From positions 1-31,555 of the IMG/VR virus record IMGVR_UViG_3300013132_000161: a stretch of DNA of 31,555 nucleotides; one strand, written 5' to 3'. How positions within the stretch are numbered: the first letter of the stretch is position 1; the number at the start of each line of letters is the position of its first letter. Made by a program: the position numbers and the translations under genes. The notes beneath the pieces were generated by a model. It saw nothing but the letters and a program-made list of their open reading frames with translations. It did not search any database and had not been told where the DNA came from. This stretch comes from a virus. Shown here piece by piece: positions 22,533-29,656 of this stretch.

Positions 22533-24452
22533 GTGCTTAATAAGGTGCAGAAATTCGGCCAGATACTCGCCAGGATCGGCGATTGGCTCAGCAAGTTTGG
22601 CAAGAAAACCGAAGCGGCCAAAGGCTTGGGCGATTTGATCGAAGCTCAAACGCACGCCACCAAACTCGACAAATTCGCAGAATGGTTGGCTGTTGATATT
22701 TTGGGCCGTGAAGGCTGCGGTTGCCCTGCCAGACGTAATAGGCTCAACACGCTGTGGCCATTCAGCAAGCCTAAGCTGATTATCACAATCCCTGAATATA
22801 ACGACCGAGGCGGGTTGTGGGGCATGTTGCACTCGCTGGTCAGCGAGATTCAACGCTATCAACTAGAGCAATATGTTGAAATCATGGTGGTGACGCAGAC
22901 GCCTACGCTGCTCGCTCCTGAAAGGCATGTCACTGGATTTGGTACGCCAGAGCAAAAAGAGCATCAGCCAATCGGGCCAACGGTTGTTGCCGGTCACGAA
23001 CCGCTCAAAGGGATGTGTAATACCTTTACTGCTCGTGGCGTCAAAGTGCATTATAAAGAATTCGCACAGCCTATCGGCACCTCGCCTGCCAAGCGTGCTT
23101 GCGTTCGTTTTGCCGCACAAGAGAAAGCGGAATGGGTGTGGATTTGCGATTCTCATTTGCACTTTGTGCCAGGGTCAATCCATCGTTTTTATAAGTGGGT
23201 CTGCAAAACCAAGAACCGCAATAGCAAGCATCTCTATCACTGCCCGCTATTACTCGACGAAGGCAAGAGTGCCTTCACGGGCATGGAAACGCGTAAACCA
23301 AACAAGCTCGCCTTAATCGGCGGCGACAATCTTTGGGGCCAATTCAGAACCGAAGCCAAGTTGCTTTCTGAGGATTCGAAGCCTGAAGAAATACAGGCTC
23401 ACGGCGGTTTCTTTTTTGCAACGCGGGTTGATATCGCGTTAGCAACTTTCGGGCACGATCTTTTTAGGGGGTTCGGCGATCCCGAAACAATCCTGCACGA
23501 AATGCGACGAGCGGCAGGCTTCAAGGTCTATTGCCTGCCCGCGAAGATCGTGGCTTGCTGGCATAGGTTCTTGAAGGTCAGGCATAACGATTATCATTCG
23601 CCTTGGACTGATGCCCTTAGAAATCACGTCATCGGCGTGCTAATGCTGCGGGTGCATCTTATGAAAGAAGCCGTCTCAGCAGGATTTGACGAGCCGTTCG
23701 AATGGCTCTTGGCTTCATGGGTTGACGCCTTCCCGGAACGCAAGGAGCAAATTTACGCGACTGGTATCAAGGCTGCCGAGGAGTATGCAGCCTGGAAAGC
23801 CGACGTCGAGCAAATGCAGGAAAAAGCCAAACAACAAAAAGCAGAGCAGCAAGCAGCGAAGGCGTGCAAGATTACTGAGGAGAATCTTGAGCAGCGTTTT
23901 CAACGGCTGGCCAATACTCCCAGCGATATCAACGAGCACTTACCGAAACTCAAAGAGCTTGCCAGCAAATGCAAGTCTGTCTGCGAATTTGGCACTCGCG
24001 ACGGAGTATCAACGACAGCGTTGCTTGCTGGAAAGCCTGCCAAGGTCGTGACCTATGACACAAATCCCAGCGTGATCAACGAGGCACTTCGTAGACTCAA
24101 GCCTGAAGGCACCGAGCTATTTTATAAAGCCGGGCCGCAATTCAATACGGCGACGATGCCGCAAATTGAGTCCTGCGAAATGCTACTGATTGACTCGCTG
24201 AATACTCAGGAGCATGTCAGAAACGAACTGACACGGCATAGCGAAAGCGTATCGCGATGGATAGTTCTGCATGATTGCTCACCGCCGTTCGCAAACATGG
24301 ACGAAGGCGGCGGACCTGGTAAAGGTGTGTTGGCCGGCATTGCTGATTGGCGGCAAACGCCAGACGGCAAGCGATTCAAATTGGCCTACGAAAACAAGGC
24401 GAATCACGGCCTGCAAGTCTGGGAGCGAACGGAGCGACCGAATGGCAATTGA
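22533..24452 (+). CDS. Glycosyltransferase-methyltransferase fusion
   Basis: The protein has 639 residues. I chose GTG 22533, nine bases after AAAGGAG; GTG 22545 is possible. After a helical N-terminal part, residues 80-350 look like a GT-A glycosyltransferase (family 2-like): a strand Lys-Leu-Ile-Ile-Thr-Ile-Pro, an acidic Asp-Ser-His at 206-208 in the DxD place, His-Gly-Gly-Phe-Phe at 290-294 and Cys-Trp-His at 342-344. A charged helical linker follows (about 400-455). Residues 480-639 form a class I SAM-dependent domain with Cys-Glu-Phe-Gly-Thr-Arg-Asp-Gly at 484-491 and a later Leu-His-Asp-Cys. The gene starts 13 bases after the fibre stop. Confidence 0.72.
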   Translation: MLNKVQKFGQILARIGDWLSKFGKKTEAAKGLGDLIEAQTHATKLDKFAEWLAVDILGREGCGCPARRNRLNTLWPFSKPKLIITIPEYNDRGGLWGMLHSLVSEIQRYQLEQYVEIMVVTQTPTLLAPERHVTGFGTPEQKEHQPIGPTVVAGHEPLKGMCNTFTARGVKVHYKEFAQPIGTSPAKRACVRFAAQEKAEWVWICDSHLHFVPGSIHRFYKWVCKTKNRNSKHLYHCPLLLDEGKSAFTGMETRKPNKLALIGGDNLWGQFRTEAKLLSEDSKPEEIQAHGGFFFATRVDIALATFGHDLFRGFGDPETILHEMRRAAGFKVYCLPAKIVACWHRFLKVRHNDYHSPWTDALRNHVIGVLMLRVHLMKEAVSAGFDEPFEWLLASWVDAFPERKEQIYATGIKAAEEYAAWKADVEQMQEKAKQQKAEQQAAKACKITEENLEQRFQRLANTPSDINEHLPKLKELASKCKSVCEFGTRDGVSTTALLAGKPAKVVTYDTNPSVINEALRRLKPEGTELFYKAGPQFNTATMPQIESCEMLLIDSLNTQEHVRNELTRHSESVSRWIVLHDCSPPFANMDEGGGPGKGVLAGIADWRQTPDGKRFKLAYENKANHGLQVWERTERPNGN

Positions 24453-25314
24453 GCTTCTGACCGCAGGCACATGGCATGATTCGATTGGCGATATTGCCAT
24501 CATGCAAACCATGCAGAACGAGATGGCGTTGCGCGGCGTGCCGGTGGTATCGCAATCGCACTGGTCAGGCAGCGGCAGTGCGATTATTGGCGGTGGATGG
24601 CTACTGCATCCTAACGGAATGCAAGATCCGATCTTAGCCCCATTTCATATCGGCGGGCAGCATGTTTTGAACGCCGTTTCGGTCGCATCCGGCGAAGGTA
24701 ATTTCGAGCACCTCAAACACTATAAGCTCGTCACAGTTCGCGATGAGTTTTCGCGGCAGCAACTCTTGCCATTTCGGTCAGACGCGAAGTGCGTCCCATG
24801 TTCGACGGTGCTGCTAAAGCGACCGAATATCGACTATCTCACGAACTGCCACGGTTATCGCTGGCTCAAGACGCTCAAAGAGCGTAAAGGCGAATTCGTC
24901 GTCTACGACATCGAGCTAGAGAAAATGGTCGGCGATTACATCCATCGCATTCCGGTAGATACGCGGGGCTTTATGCGACGCAAAAGCGATGGCAAGCTGT
25001 GCGAGCATCGCAATCCCGAAGCACTGTTGGCACTGATATCGCAGGCTAAGTGCGTGATCACAGCGAGCCTGCATCTTTCGATCTTCTCGATGGCGATGGG
25101 CGTTCCGTTTGTGTGGCCGAATCAAGGCCAGTTTGCCAGCAAAGGTATCAATTACTGGGGCCGGGCTGGATTCCCGGAAGCATGCTGCGAAGTCGGGACC
25201 GACCTACTCGCTCACGCTCTGAATTATAGGGCGAAGATGCTCGACGTTCGCGGTGATGAAATCAGGCGAGCGACCGAGCACCTCGACGAAATCGCAACAC
25301 TACTTAAGGAGTGA
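24442..25314 (+). CDS. Polysaccharide pyruvyl transferase-like protein
   Basis: The 290-residue protein starts at ATG 24442 after GGAG, overlapping the fusion gene by 11 bases. It shows the features of the WcaK/PS_pyruv_trans group: an N-terminal Asp-Ser-Ile-Gly-Asp, an Ile-Ile-Gly-Gly-Gly segment (48-52), Val-Arg-Asp-Glu-Phe-Ser at 99-104, and the late Ala-Ser-Leu-His-Leu-Ser-Ile-Phe-Ser-Met-Ala-Met-Gly-Val-Pro at 208-222. Family members transfer pyruvate as a ketal to sugars in surface glycans. Here it would add charge to a glycan made or remodelled by its neighbours. Its stop overlaps a GTG of the next gene. Confidence 0.72.
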   Translation: MAIELLTAGTWHDSIGDIAIMQTMQNEMALRGVPVVSQSHWSGSGSAIIGGGWLLHPNGMQDPILAPFHIGGQHVLNAVSVASGEGNFEHLKHYKLVTVRDEFSRQQLLPFRSDAKCVPCSTVLLKRPNIDYLTNCHGYRWLKTLKERKGEFVVYDIELEKMVGDYIHRIPVDTRGFMRRKSDGKLCEHRNPEALLALISQAKCVITASLHLSIFSMAMGVPFVWPNQGQFASKGINYWGRAGFPEACCEVGTDLLAHALNYRAKMLDVRGDEIRRATEHLDEIATLLKE

Positions 25315-25319
25315 AAAAG

Positions 25320-25811
25320 GTGCATCCATCGAGCGTTGATTTAATGCGTAACTTTATCGAGGAGCGTCTTGATAAAAGTGCTCAATTACGAATCGCAGAC
25401 GTCGGCAGTTTTGATGTCAACGGTTGCTACCGACCGCTTTTCAAAAGTGAATCGTGGGAGTATGTCGGATTCGACAAAGAACCTGGGCGAAATGTCGATC
25501 ACCTTTGGCCGTACTCGGAAGATCATGTCGGTCAATTTGACGTGGTGATTTCAGGCCAGACGATGGAGCATGTTGATAAACCGTGGATTTGGATTCACGA
25601 CGTCGCAGCACTCGCTAAGCAGGGCGGATTGATCTTTATCATCGTGCCGAATTCCTTCCATTATCACGGGGAAGGGCACTACCGTGATTACTGGCGAGTT
25701 TGGCCGGAAGGCTTAGAAGTCATTTTCAAGGAAGCAGATCTTGAGGTTCAATACTGCCGCCGAGTGGGTATGGACACGTTCGGTCTAGCGATCAAGGTGC
25801 AATATGATTAG
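25320..25811 (+). CDS. Class I SAM-dependent methyltransferase
   Basis: The 163-residue protein has a Rossmann methyltransferase pattern: Ile-Ala-Asp-Val-Gly-Ser-Phe as motif I, an acidic end to strand 2 (Val-Gly-Phe-Asp), then Phe-Asp-Val-Val-Ile-Ser-Gly-Gln-Thr-Met-Glu-His-Val, as in Methyltransf_11-like enzymes. I place the start at GTG 25320, nine bases after AAGGAG; GTG 25311 would leave no spacer. It probably acts on a sugar, given its neighbours, but protein or other targets are possible. It overlaps the next gene by eight bases. Confidence 0.72.
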   Translation: MHPSSVDLMRNFIEERLDKSAQLRIADVGSFDVNGCYRPLFKSESWEYVGFDKEPGRNVDHLWPYSEDHVGQFDVVISGQTMEHVDKPWIWIHDVAALAKQGGLIFIIVPNSFHYHGEGHYRDYWRVWPEGLEVIFKEADLEVQYCRRVGMDTFGLAIKVQYD

Positions 25812-26556
25812 ACATGTTTTAGGGCTTTGCCCGACGTACAATCGGCCTGGATGTGTTGCAAACACGCTCGCTCAATGGCGAGATCAGGTCGTTGATTGCG
25901 AGCGGCATTTGATCGTTTTCGACGATGCTGGGCAGTATCAGCCAGAGTCATGCGAACTATGGCGAATTGTCTCTTGGAAAGAACGCTGCCCAACTTTGGG
26001 CGAGAAATTCGACAACCTGCTACGCATGGCGGTCGGCATCGCATTAGAAAAGCGATGGAGTACAGCAGAGACGCTTTGCGTTGTTTTTGAAGACGATGAC
26101 GTTTATCTGCCGAATCATATTCAGTGCCATATTGACGCGGTTGATACTGCTGAGAAACCGTGGGCAGCACCGTCGCGAATTTATGCGAACGACGGTTGCG
26201 GGCGAGGCAAGGTGCATCTCAGTAATGCGACGGGAAGGTATCACGGGGCTTGGAGCTATGAGCTTTCAGCAGCACTGGCGGTCAATGGTTATCCGCATTT
26301 CAACGGCGAAAACGGCATTGGCTTCGATCTCGTTTTCGGCGGCAGAATGCGGCAGCGGTGGGGCGATCCAGTCGATACTACTCCAGGCGAGTCGAAGCCT
26401 CATTACATTTACAGGTGGGGCACGGCATCGCGAAACGGATCGGCCTTCGGAATAGAGGGGATGTTGAGGGAGCAGGGTGAGCCGAAGTATCGAGGACGAA
26501 TTCATCCACTATATGACGTCGAGACGCTGGGGTATTATTCGGAATTCGCGAAATGA
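25804..26556 (+). CDS. GT-A glycosyltransferase (family 2-like)
   Basis: The protein has 250 residues. The N-terminus (Leu-Cys-Pro-Thr-Tyr-Asn-Arg-Pro) is the standard first strand of family 2 transferases. Phe-Asp-Asp-Ala at 39-42 and Phe-Glu-Asp-Asp-Asp-Val-Tyr at 95-101 supply the acidic nucleotide-sugar and metal site. The start follows AAGGTGC and overlaps the methyltransferase. There is no membrane segment, so it is likely cytoplasmic and soluble. It is the last gene of the sugar cluster. Confidence 0.78.
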   Translation: MIRHVLGLCPTYNRPGCVANTLAQWRDQVVDCERHLIVFDDAGQYQPESCELWRIVSWKERCPTLGEKFDNLLRMAVGIALEKRWSTAETLCVVFEDDDVYLPNHIQCHIDAVDTAEKPWAAPSRIYANDGCGRGKVHLSNATGRYHGAWSYELSAALAVNGYPHFNGENGIGFDLVFGGRMRQRWGDPVDTTPGESKPHYIYRWGTASRNGSAFGIEGMLREQGEPKYRGRIHPLYDVETLGYYSEFAK

Positions 26557-26716
26557 ATGACGAGCGGCCTTTCGTCATCATGGTCGAGGCGGCCTATTGC
26601 GGGCTGCGACGCTCGCAGAGGCACAGGAAAAGGCGGCTGAGCTAGTCCGGCAGCACGACTGCGGACGGATCACGATTTGCGCCGCGATTCAGACGGTAAT
26701 CTGTGCCCCGAACTGA
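26553..26716 (+). pseudogene. Small gene broken by a one-base frameshift
   Basis: ATG 26553 (overlapping the previous stop) opens a frame reading Asn-Asp-Glu-Arg-Pro-Phe-Val-Ile-Met-Val-Glu-Ala. It then goes out of phase near 26590 and stops after about 30 codons. In another frame the sequence continues as a convincing helical protein (Ala-Ala-Thr-Leu-Ala-Glu-Ala-Gln-Glu-Lys-Ala-Ala-Glu-Leu-Val) to a stop at 26714-26716. Adding one G near 26590 restores one continuous reading of about 54 codons. It may be a true decay, a sequencing error or a frameshift site; no slippery heptamer is visible. Its end overlaps the convergent gene. Confidence 0.6.
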
Positions 26717-27042
26717 TCGACGAATCGGACGGGGATTTCGTGCGAGAGTGCGAATTCGATTTCAGCGGCGACGCCGACCGATTCCCGCCAGCTGGGAATA
26801 GAAGTAGCCACCCAGAGTTCGTCGCAGCGTAGGATCATGTCTTCGTCGATTTTCTGCCACGCTTTCCAGTCGAATTCTAAGTCGCTTCGCACTGCGATTC
26901 CGTGCGAATGAGCGATCGGCGAATAGACGTTCACGCCACGTCGCAGGCAGTGGCCTGCTAGGTGGCAGACTTCCGCGTAGCGGGCCTCTCGGACGGCGGA
27001 TTCAACGTGCGAATAGGGTGACGCTAGATAGATTAGTCTCAT
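26689..27042 (-). CDS. DUF1937/nucleoside deoxyribosyltransferase-like protein
   Basis: The 117-residue protein starts at ATG 27042 on the minus strand after an AAAGG site. It begins Leu-Ile-Tyr-Leu-Ala-Ser-Pro-Tyr-Ser-His and contains Tyr-Ser-Pro-Ile-Ala-His-Ser-His near the middle. It ends with Gly-Val-Ala-Ala-Glu-Ile-Glu-Phe-Ala, the acidic helix typical of deoxyribosyltransferase-like folds. Related proteins cleave or exchange bases on nucleosides, and phages often carry them for nucleotide salvage or DNA modification. It is a single-gene unit, convergent with the end of the structural and sugar operon. Confidence 0.75.
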   Translation of the reverse strand: MRLIYLASPYSHVESAVREARYAEVCHLAGHCLRRGVNVYSPIAHSHGIAVRSDLEFDWKAWQKIDEDMILRCDELWVATSIPSWRESVGVAAEIEFALSHEIPVRFVDQFGAQITV

Positions 27043-27110
27043 TTTTTGCCTTTGTTTTTCGGGGTTTGAAGCGACTTCGAAGAATCTTTGAATTTTGTCT
27101 GCCGAAACTA

Positions 27111-27140
27111 TTGACGTTCGAAACTGGTGCCGATTATAAT
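27111..27140 (+). promoter_or_regulatory. Strong sigma70-type promoter
   Basis: TTGACG (27111-27116), an 18-base spacer and a perfect TATAAT (27135-27140) form a near-consensus promoter. It points into the rightward run of small genes that begins at 27196 and leaves an A-rich leader of about 50 bases. It is the best promoter in the window and may be an early promoter. Confidence 0.8.
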
Positions 27141-27195
27141 CTGCCCGTCGCAAGCACGACAGCGAAACGAAAAACAAAAAAACAAGGAACGCAAA

Positions 27196-27387
27196 ATGGC
27201 TAAGACACGAGAGTATCTGGTGGTTACCGACGACGACAAAATTTATCGGAGATGTTACGCCACGAATCGGGCACAAGCTGCCCGCCTGCTCAACTACGGA
27301 AAGGAGCACGGTGATCTCTATGCGCTCAGCGAGATGTGTTACACGCTCGAAACTCGGCGTGATTACGACCGCCGAGCGAAGTATTAA
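27196..27387 (+). CDS. Small basic hypothetical protein, first gene after promoter
   Basis: The protein has 63 residues from ATG 27196, after an AAGGAA site. It is charged, rich in Arg and Tyr, and has no Cys ribbon or membrane helix. It would be the first product of the strong promoter at 27111, a place often used by host-takeover proteins. Not recognised. Confidence 0.65.
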   Translation: MAKTREYLVVTDDDKIYRRCYATNRAQAARLLNYGKEHGDLYALSEMCYTLETRRDYDRRAKY

Positions 27388-27413
27388 GCGAGTGACTTTT
27401 TGGGAGTGCTTTT

Positions 27414-27929
27414 ATGCGCGTTTTGTTTTCGACCGCGAGGAACATTCGCTACAGCCTCGTTGAAGATGCGATTGAGCCGGAGATAGAGGCAGTGCTCGCT
27501 GTTTACGGACGGCACACAGAGTTCGTCGGTGCAGGGGTGTCGCAGGTTGAGCACTGCGAGACGGTGCGATTCACGATGACCCTGGACGCCGCGCGAAAGT
27601 TTTCGGAGCGCCTGCTTGAATGGGCCGATGAGGCCGAGAAACAGGCTACGCGACTGACTCTAAAGAAAGGCCGAGCCATGCAAAAACGACTAGACCTGCA
27701 CGATTGGCCGCTGGTTGTGCAGTCCTCGTGGGTCGAGGACGAAAGCCAAGAGGCCAACTGCCAGCACTGCGGATCACCGATTTGTATCGGCGAAAAACGG
27801 TGGATTGAAATCGGTGACGAAGGAGCTTTCGGCACGTTCGCCGTCGGATGCTCTGCCGAGTGTTGTTTTGAAGCGGCGATCACCGAACTTCACTGGATTA
27901 AAGAAGTCAAAGAGGTGCAGAGTGACTGA
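27414..27929 (+). CDS. Hypothetical protein with C-terminal zinc-binding candidate
   Basis: The protein has 171 residues from ATG 27414, after GGGAG. The N-terminal half has alternating strands and a helix. The C-terminal half has Cys-Gln-His-Cys and further Cys residues (Ile-Cys, Gly-Cys-Ser, Glu-Cys-Cys) that could form a zinc site. An internal ATG at 27678 has its own AAAGG site and could give the C-terminal part alone. Not recognised. It overlaps the next gene by eight bases. Confidence 0.6.
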   Translation: MRVLFSTARNIRYSLVEDAIEPEIEAVLAVYGRHTEFVGAGVSQVEHCETVRFTMTLDAARKFSERLLEWADEAEKQATRLTLKKGRAMQKRLDLHDWPLVVQSSWVEDESQEANCQHCGSPICIGEKRWIEIGDEGAFGTFAVGCSAECCFEAAITELHWIKEVKEVQSD

Positions 27930-28275
27930 TGTAAAAAAGAAGGTAGGCCGCCCGCCGAAGTATGCCGAAGGCATGGTTCGCTGCGGACTTCGACTACCGC
28001 AGAAGCATGTCGACTTTTACGAATCGCAGGGCGATTCGTTCAACGACGGCGTTCGGAATGTGGCTGATCGACTGCTTGAGTCGGCAGGCCGCGACGACGG
28101 AGTTTTGCAGGCGGAGTGCCCGTCCTGCGACGGCAAAGGCGTGATCGGATTCGTTCGCGATGTCGACGACATTCGCGACGAACGCTGCCAAACGTGCAAC
28201 GGCGAAGGCAAGCTTGACTTCGACGAAGCTGGCGTTGCCAACTTTTACGCGAAAGGAATCCCATGCCAAAAATAG
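27922..28275 (+). CDS. Putative DNA-binding protein with DnaJ-type zinc motifs
   Basis: The 117-residue GTG-start protein is preceded by AGAGGTG. It begins with a basic Lys-Lys-Val-Gly-Arg-Pro-Pro-Lys stretch, as in AT-hook and ribbon-helix-helix regulators, then a Gly-Leu-Arg-Leu-Pro strand and helices that suit ribbon-helix-helix. The C-terminal part has Cys-Pro-Ser-Cys-Asp-Gly-Lys-Gly and Cys-Gln-Thr-Cys-Asn-Gly-Glu-Gly, the CxxCxGxG zinc motif of DnaJ. It is probably a small regulator. It overlaps genes on both sides. Confidence 0.6.
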   Translation: MTDVKKKVGRPPKYAEGMVRCGLRLPQKHVDFYESQGDSFNDGVRNVADRLLESAGRDDGVLQAECPSCDGKGVIGFVRDVDDIRDERCQTCNGEGKLDFDEAGVANFYAKGIPCQK

Positions 28276-28439
28276 CCCGCGTTGGCTGGGCGTCACTTCG
28301 CAGCGGCGGCAAGCAGCGTAAGTGCTTACGCTGCAAAAAAAGCTTCAAGTCGATCGGCGACTATATTTGCACGGATTGCCATTATCAGATTAGCAGTTTA
28401 TCGAAGATGGACTGCTATCGACCGTCAGTGAAACGATAA
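28263..28439 (+). CDS. 58-residue zinc-ribbon protein
   Basis: This short gene starts 13 bases before the end of the previous one. It encodes a basic N-terminus, then Cys-Leu-Arg-Cys, and 16 residues later Cys-Thr-Asp-Cys, a complete four-Cys ribbon. Arg, Lys and Ser are frequent. It is likely a nucleic-acid or protein-binding mini-protein of the kind common in phage early regions. The CsrA-like gene starts 13 bases after its stop. Confidence 0.6.
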   Translation: MPKIARVGWASLRSGGKQRKCLRCKKSFKSIGDYICTDCHYQISSLSKMDCYRPSVKR

Positions 28440-28451
28440 GGAGATCGAAAA

Positions 28452-28664
28452 ATGCTGGTCCTTTCTATGAAGCCTGAAGACAGAATCTTCATCGGCGAAA
28501 ATGTGGTAGTGACTTGCGTGAAAATCAAAAACGGCAAGGTCGCAATTGGCTTTGAAGCTCCTAAAGAGCTTCCAATTGTTCGATCGGATGCGATCGACAA
28601 AGAATCCAAAACACACAAGCCTAGACTGAGTGTTCTGGGTATTACACCGAAGCCAGTGCAGTAG
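28452..28664 (+). CDS. csrA: CsrA/RsmA-family RNA-binding translational regulator
   Basis: The protein has 70 residues, the usual length. It starts Met-Leu-Val-Leu-Ser and continues with Asp-Arg-Ile-Phe-Ile-Gly-Glu-Asn-Val-Val-Val-Thr, Lys-Val-Ala-Ile-Gly-Phe-Glu-Ala-Pro-Lys-Glu and Ile-Val-Arg-Ser-Asp, matching the CsrA fold almost strand for strand. The Arg of the second RNA-binding region (Arg44 in E. coli) is kept. The Arg6-Arg7 place is Met-Lys here. CsrA dimers bind GGA motifs in leaders and block or stabilise messages. The gene has an AAGGAG site, which itself contains a GGA target. It could redirect host metabolism or control phage translation. Confidence 0.88.
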   Translation: MLVLSMKPEDRIFIGENVVVTCVKIKNGKVAIGFEAPKELPIVRSDAIDKESKTHKPRLSVLGITPKPVQ

Positions 28665-28673
28665 GAATTCAGC

Positions 28674-28865
28674 ATGACACTCGAAGAAGCAAAGCTAGCA
28701 CTCGCCAGGATCGAGGCGTTAATCCTGGAAGAACAGATTGCCTTTGAGCAGCAAAACGCATTGCGGGCCTGTATGCAGGCTATTGGTGAAAAGCAGTATC
28801 AGCTTGCCGAATTGCGGCGTGTTCGCCGCAATCGCGAACAATCAAAGCTAGATGTCGAGGTATAA
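28674..28865 (+). CDS. Small coiled-coil protein
   Basis: The 63-residue protein is predicted to be one or two long helices with many Glu, Gln, Arg and Ala and a single Cys. The start follows AGGAA. Not recognised. It lies nine bases after the CsrA-like gene and is probably co-transcribed. Confidence 0.6.
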   Translation: MTLEEAKLALARIEALILEEQIAFEQQNALRACMQAIGEKQYQLAELRRVRRNREQSKLDVEV

Positions 28866-28866
28866 A

Positions 28867-29118
28867 GTGAAGCGATATAAGGTGCAGTTCGAGGTTGATT
28901 TGATGGCCGAAGATCCTGTTTCAGCCAGGGCGTTAGTCGACTATGAGTTGATCGAAACGCAGAAAATGAAGTGCAAATTGCGTGCAATCGCACAGCGAGC
29001 GGACGAAGCGGACGGCGATGTTTTTACATACCCGCCAGAGCGGCACGAGACCGAGGCCGCTGCATGGGAAGCCGCAGAACAAACGCTAATCGTTAGCGAG
29101 GTGCCTGATGGCGATTGA
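28867..29118 (+). CDS. Small hypothetical protein, 83 residues
   Basis: I chose GTG 28867, six bases after GAGG and one base after the previous stop; ATG 28852 is in frame but lacks a good site. The protein opens with a strand (Val-Gln-Phe-Glu-Val-Asp-Leu) and continues with helices rich in Ala and Glu. It ends acidic. It overlaps the next gene by 11 bases. Not recognised. Confidence 0.6.
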   Translation: MKRYKVQFEVDLMAEDPVSARALVDYELIETQKMKCKLRAIAQRADEADGDVFTYPPERHETEAAAWEAAEQTLIVSEVPDGD

Positions 29119-29356
29119 AGACCTCGCACAGTATCACGCTGATCGGCGCGAAATGCTGATTAAGCTCGGCATGTGTGTTCGCTGTGGTCGCAAAAAATCA
29201 GTGCATCGGCTGCAAATGTGCCAGCCATGCCGCACTGCAAAAAACGCAATGAGCAGGCGTTATCGAGAGCGAAAGGCGATCGAAAAACGCAAGGCGGAAA
29301 GAGAGGCTAAACGTGAAGCACGGCAGATCGCCGAGCGTTCGCGGCGGCTCCAATGA
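29108..29356 (+). CDS. Zinc-finger mini-protein A
   Basis: The 82-residue protein contains Gly-Met-Cys-Val-Arg-Cys-Gly, 13 residues later Met-Cys-Gln-Pro-Cys-Arg, and then a highly basic helix (Arg, Lys, Glu repeats). It follows GAGGTGC. The Cys layout and the basic helix suggest nucleic-acid binding. It is paralogous in layout to the next gene, which it overlaps by 44 bases. Confidence 0.65.
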   Translation: MAIEDLAQYHADRREMLIKLGMCVRCGRKKSVHRLQMCQPCRTAKNAMSRRYRERKAIEKRKAEREAKREARQIAERSRRLQ

Positions 29357-29654
29357 CGTGTGGGCTTGGATCGCCGAAGCATTACGGCTAGCGAAATCAG
29401 TTGCGGATGGGCATCGTGACGCTAAAATCCGAAAAAGAGCATCGCGACGACTGGAGCAACTTCGCGAAATTGCCAGCGAATTACGACGCCAAAGGCGTCT
29501 GGAGTACGGCTCGAAAGACATCAGCACGCTGCGTCAGAATGGCATGTGCATTACATGTCGAAGTCATAAAAGCGAGTCGTGCCGAAGTCGCTGCGAATCA
29601 TGCCTGAAGCGGTATTCGTCAGAGGTGGCGAATAAACGAAGTCAAATGAAGTAG
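29313..29654 (+). CDS. Zinc-finger mini-protein B
   Basis: The 113-residue GTG-start protein follows AGAGAGG. Basic helices come first, and then a C-terminal Gly-Met-Cys-Ile-Thr-Cys and Arg-Cys-Glu-Ser-Cys-Leu-Lys ribbon like that of the previous gene, but here at the end instead of the start. It probably shares a role with its neighbour. It starts inside that gene in another frame. Confidence 0.6.
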   Translation: MKHGRSPSVRGGSNDVWAWIAEALRLAKSVADGHRDAKIRKRASRRLEQLREIASELRRQRRLEYGSKDISTLRQNGMCITCRSHKSESCRSRCESCLKRYSSEVANKRSQMK

Positions 29655-29656
29655 CT

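Noticed and set aside
22533-26556. Diversity-generating retroelement linked to the fibre
   Set aside because: No reverse transcriptase gene or template-variable repeat pair is visible; the genes after the fibre are sugar and methyl transferases.
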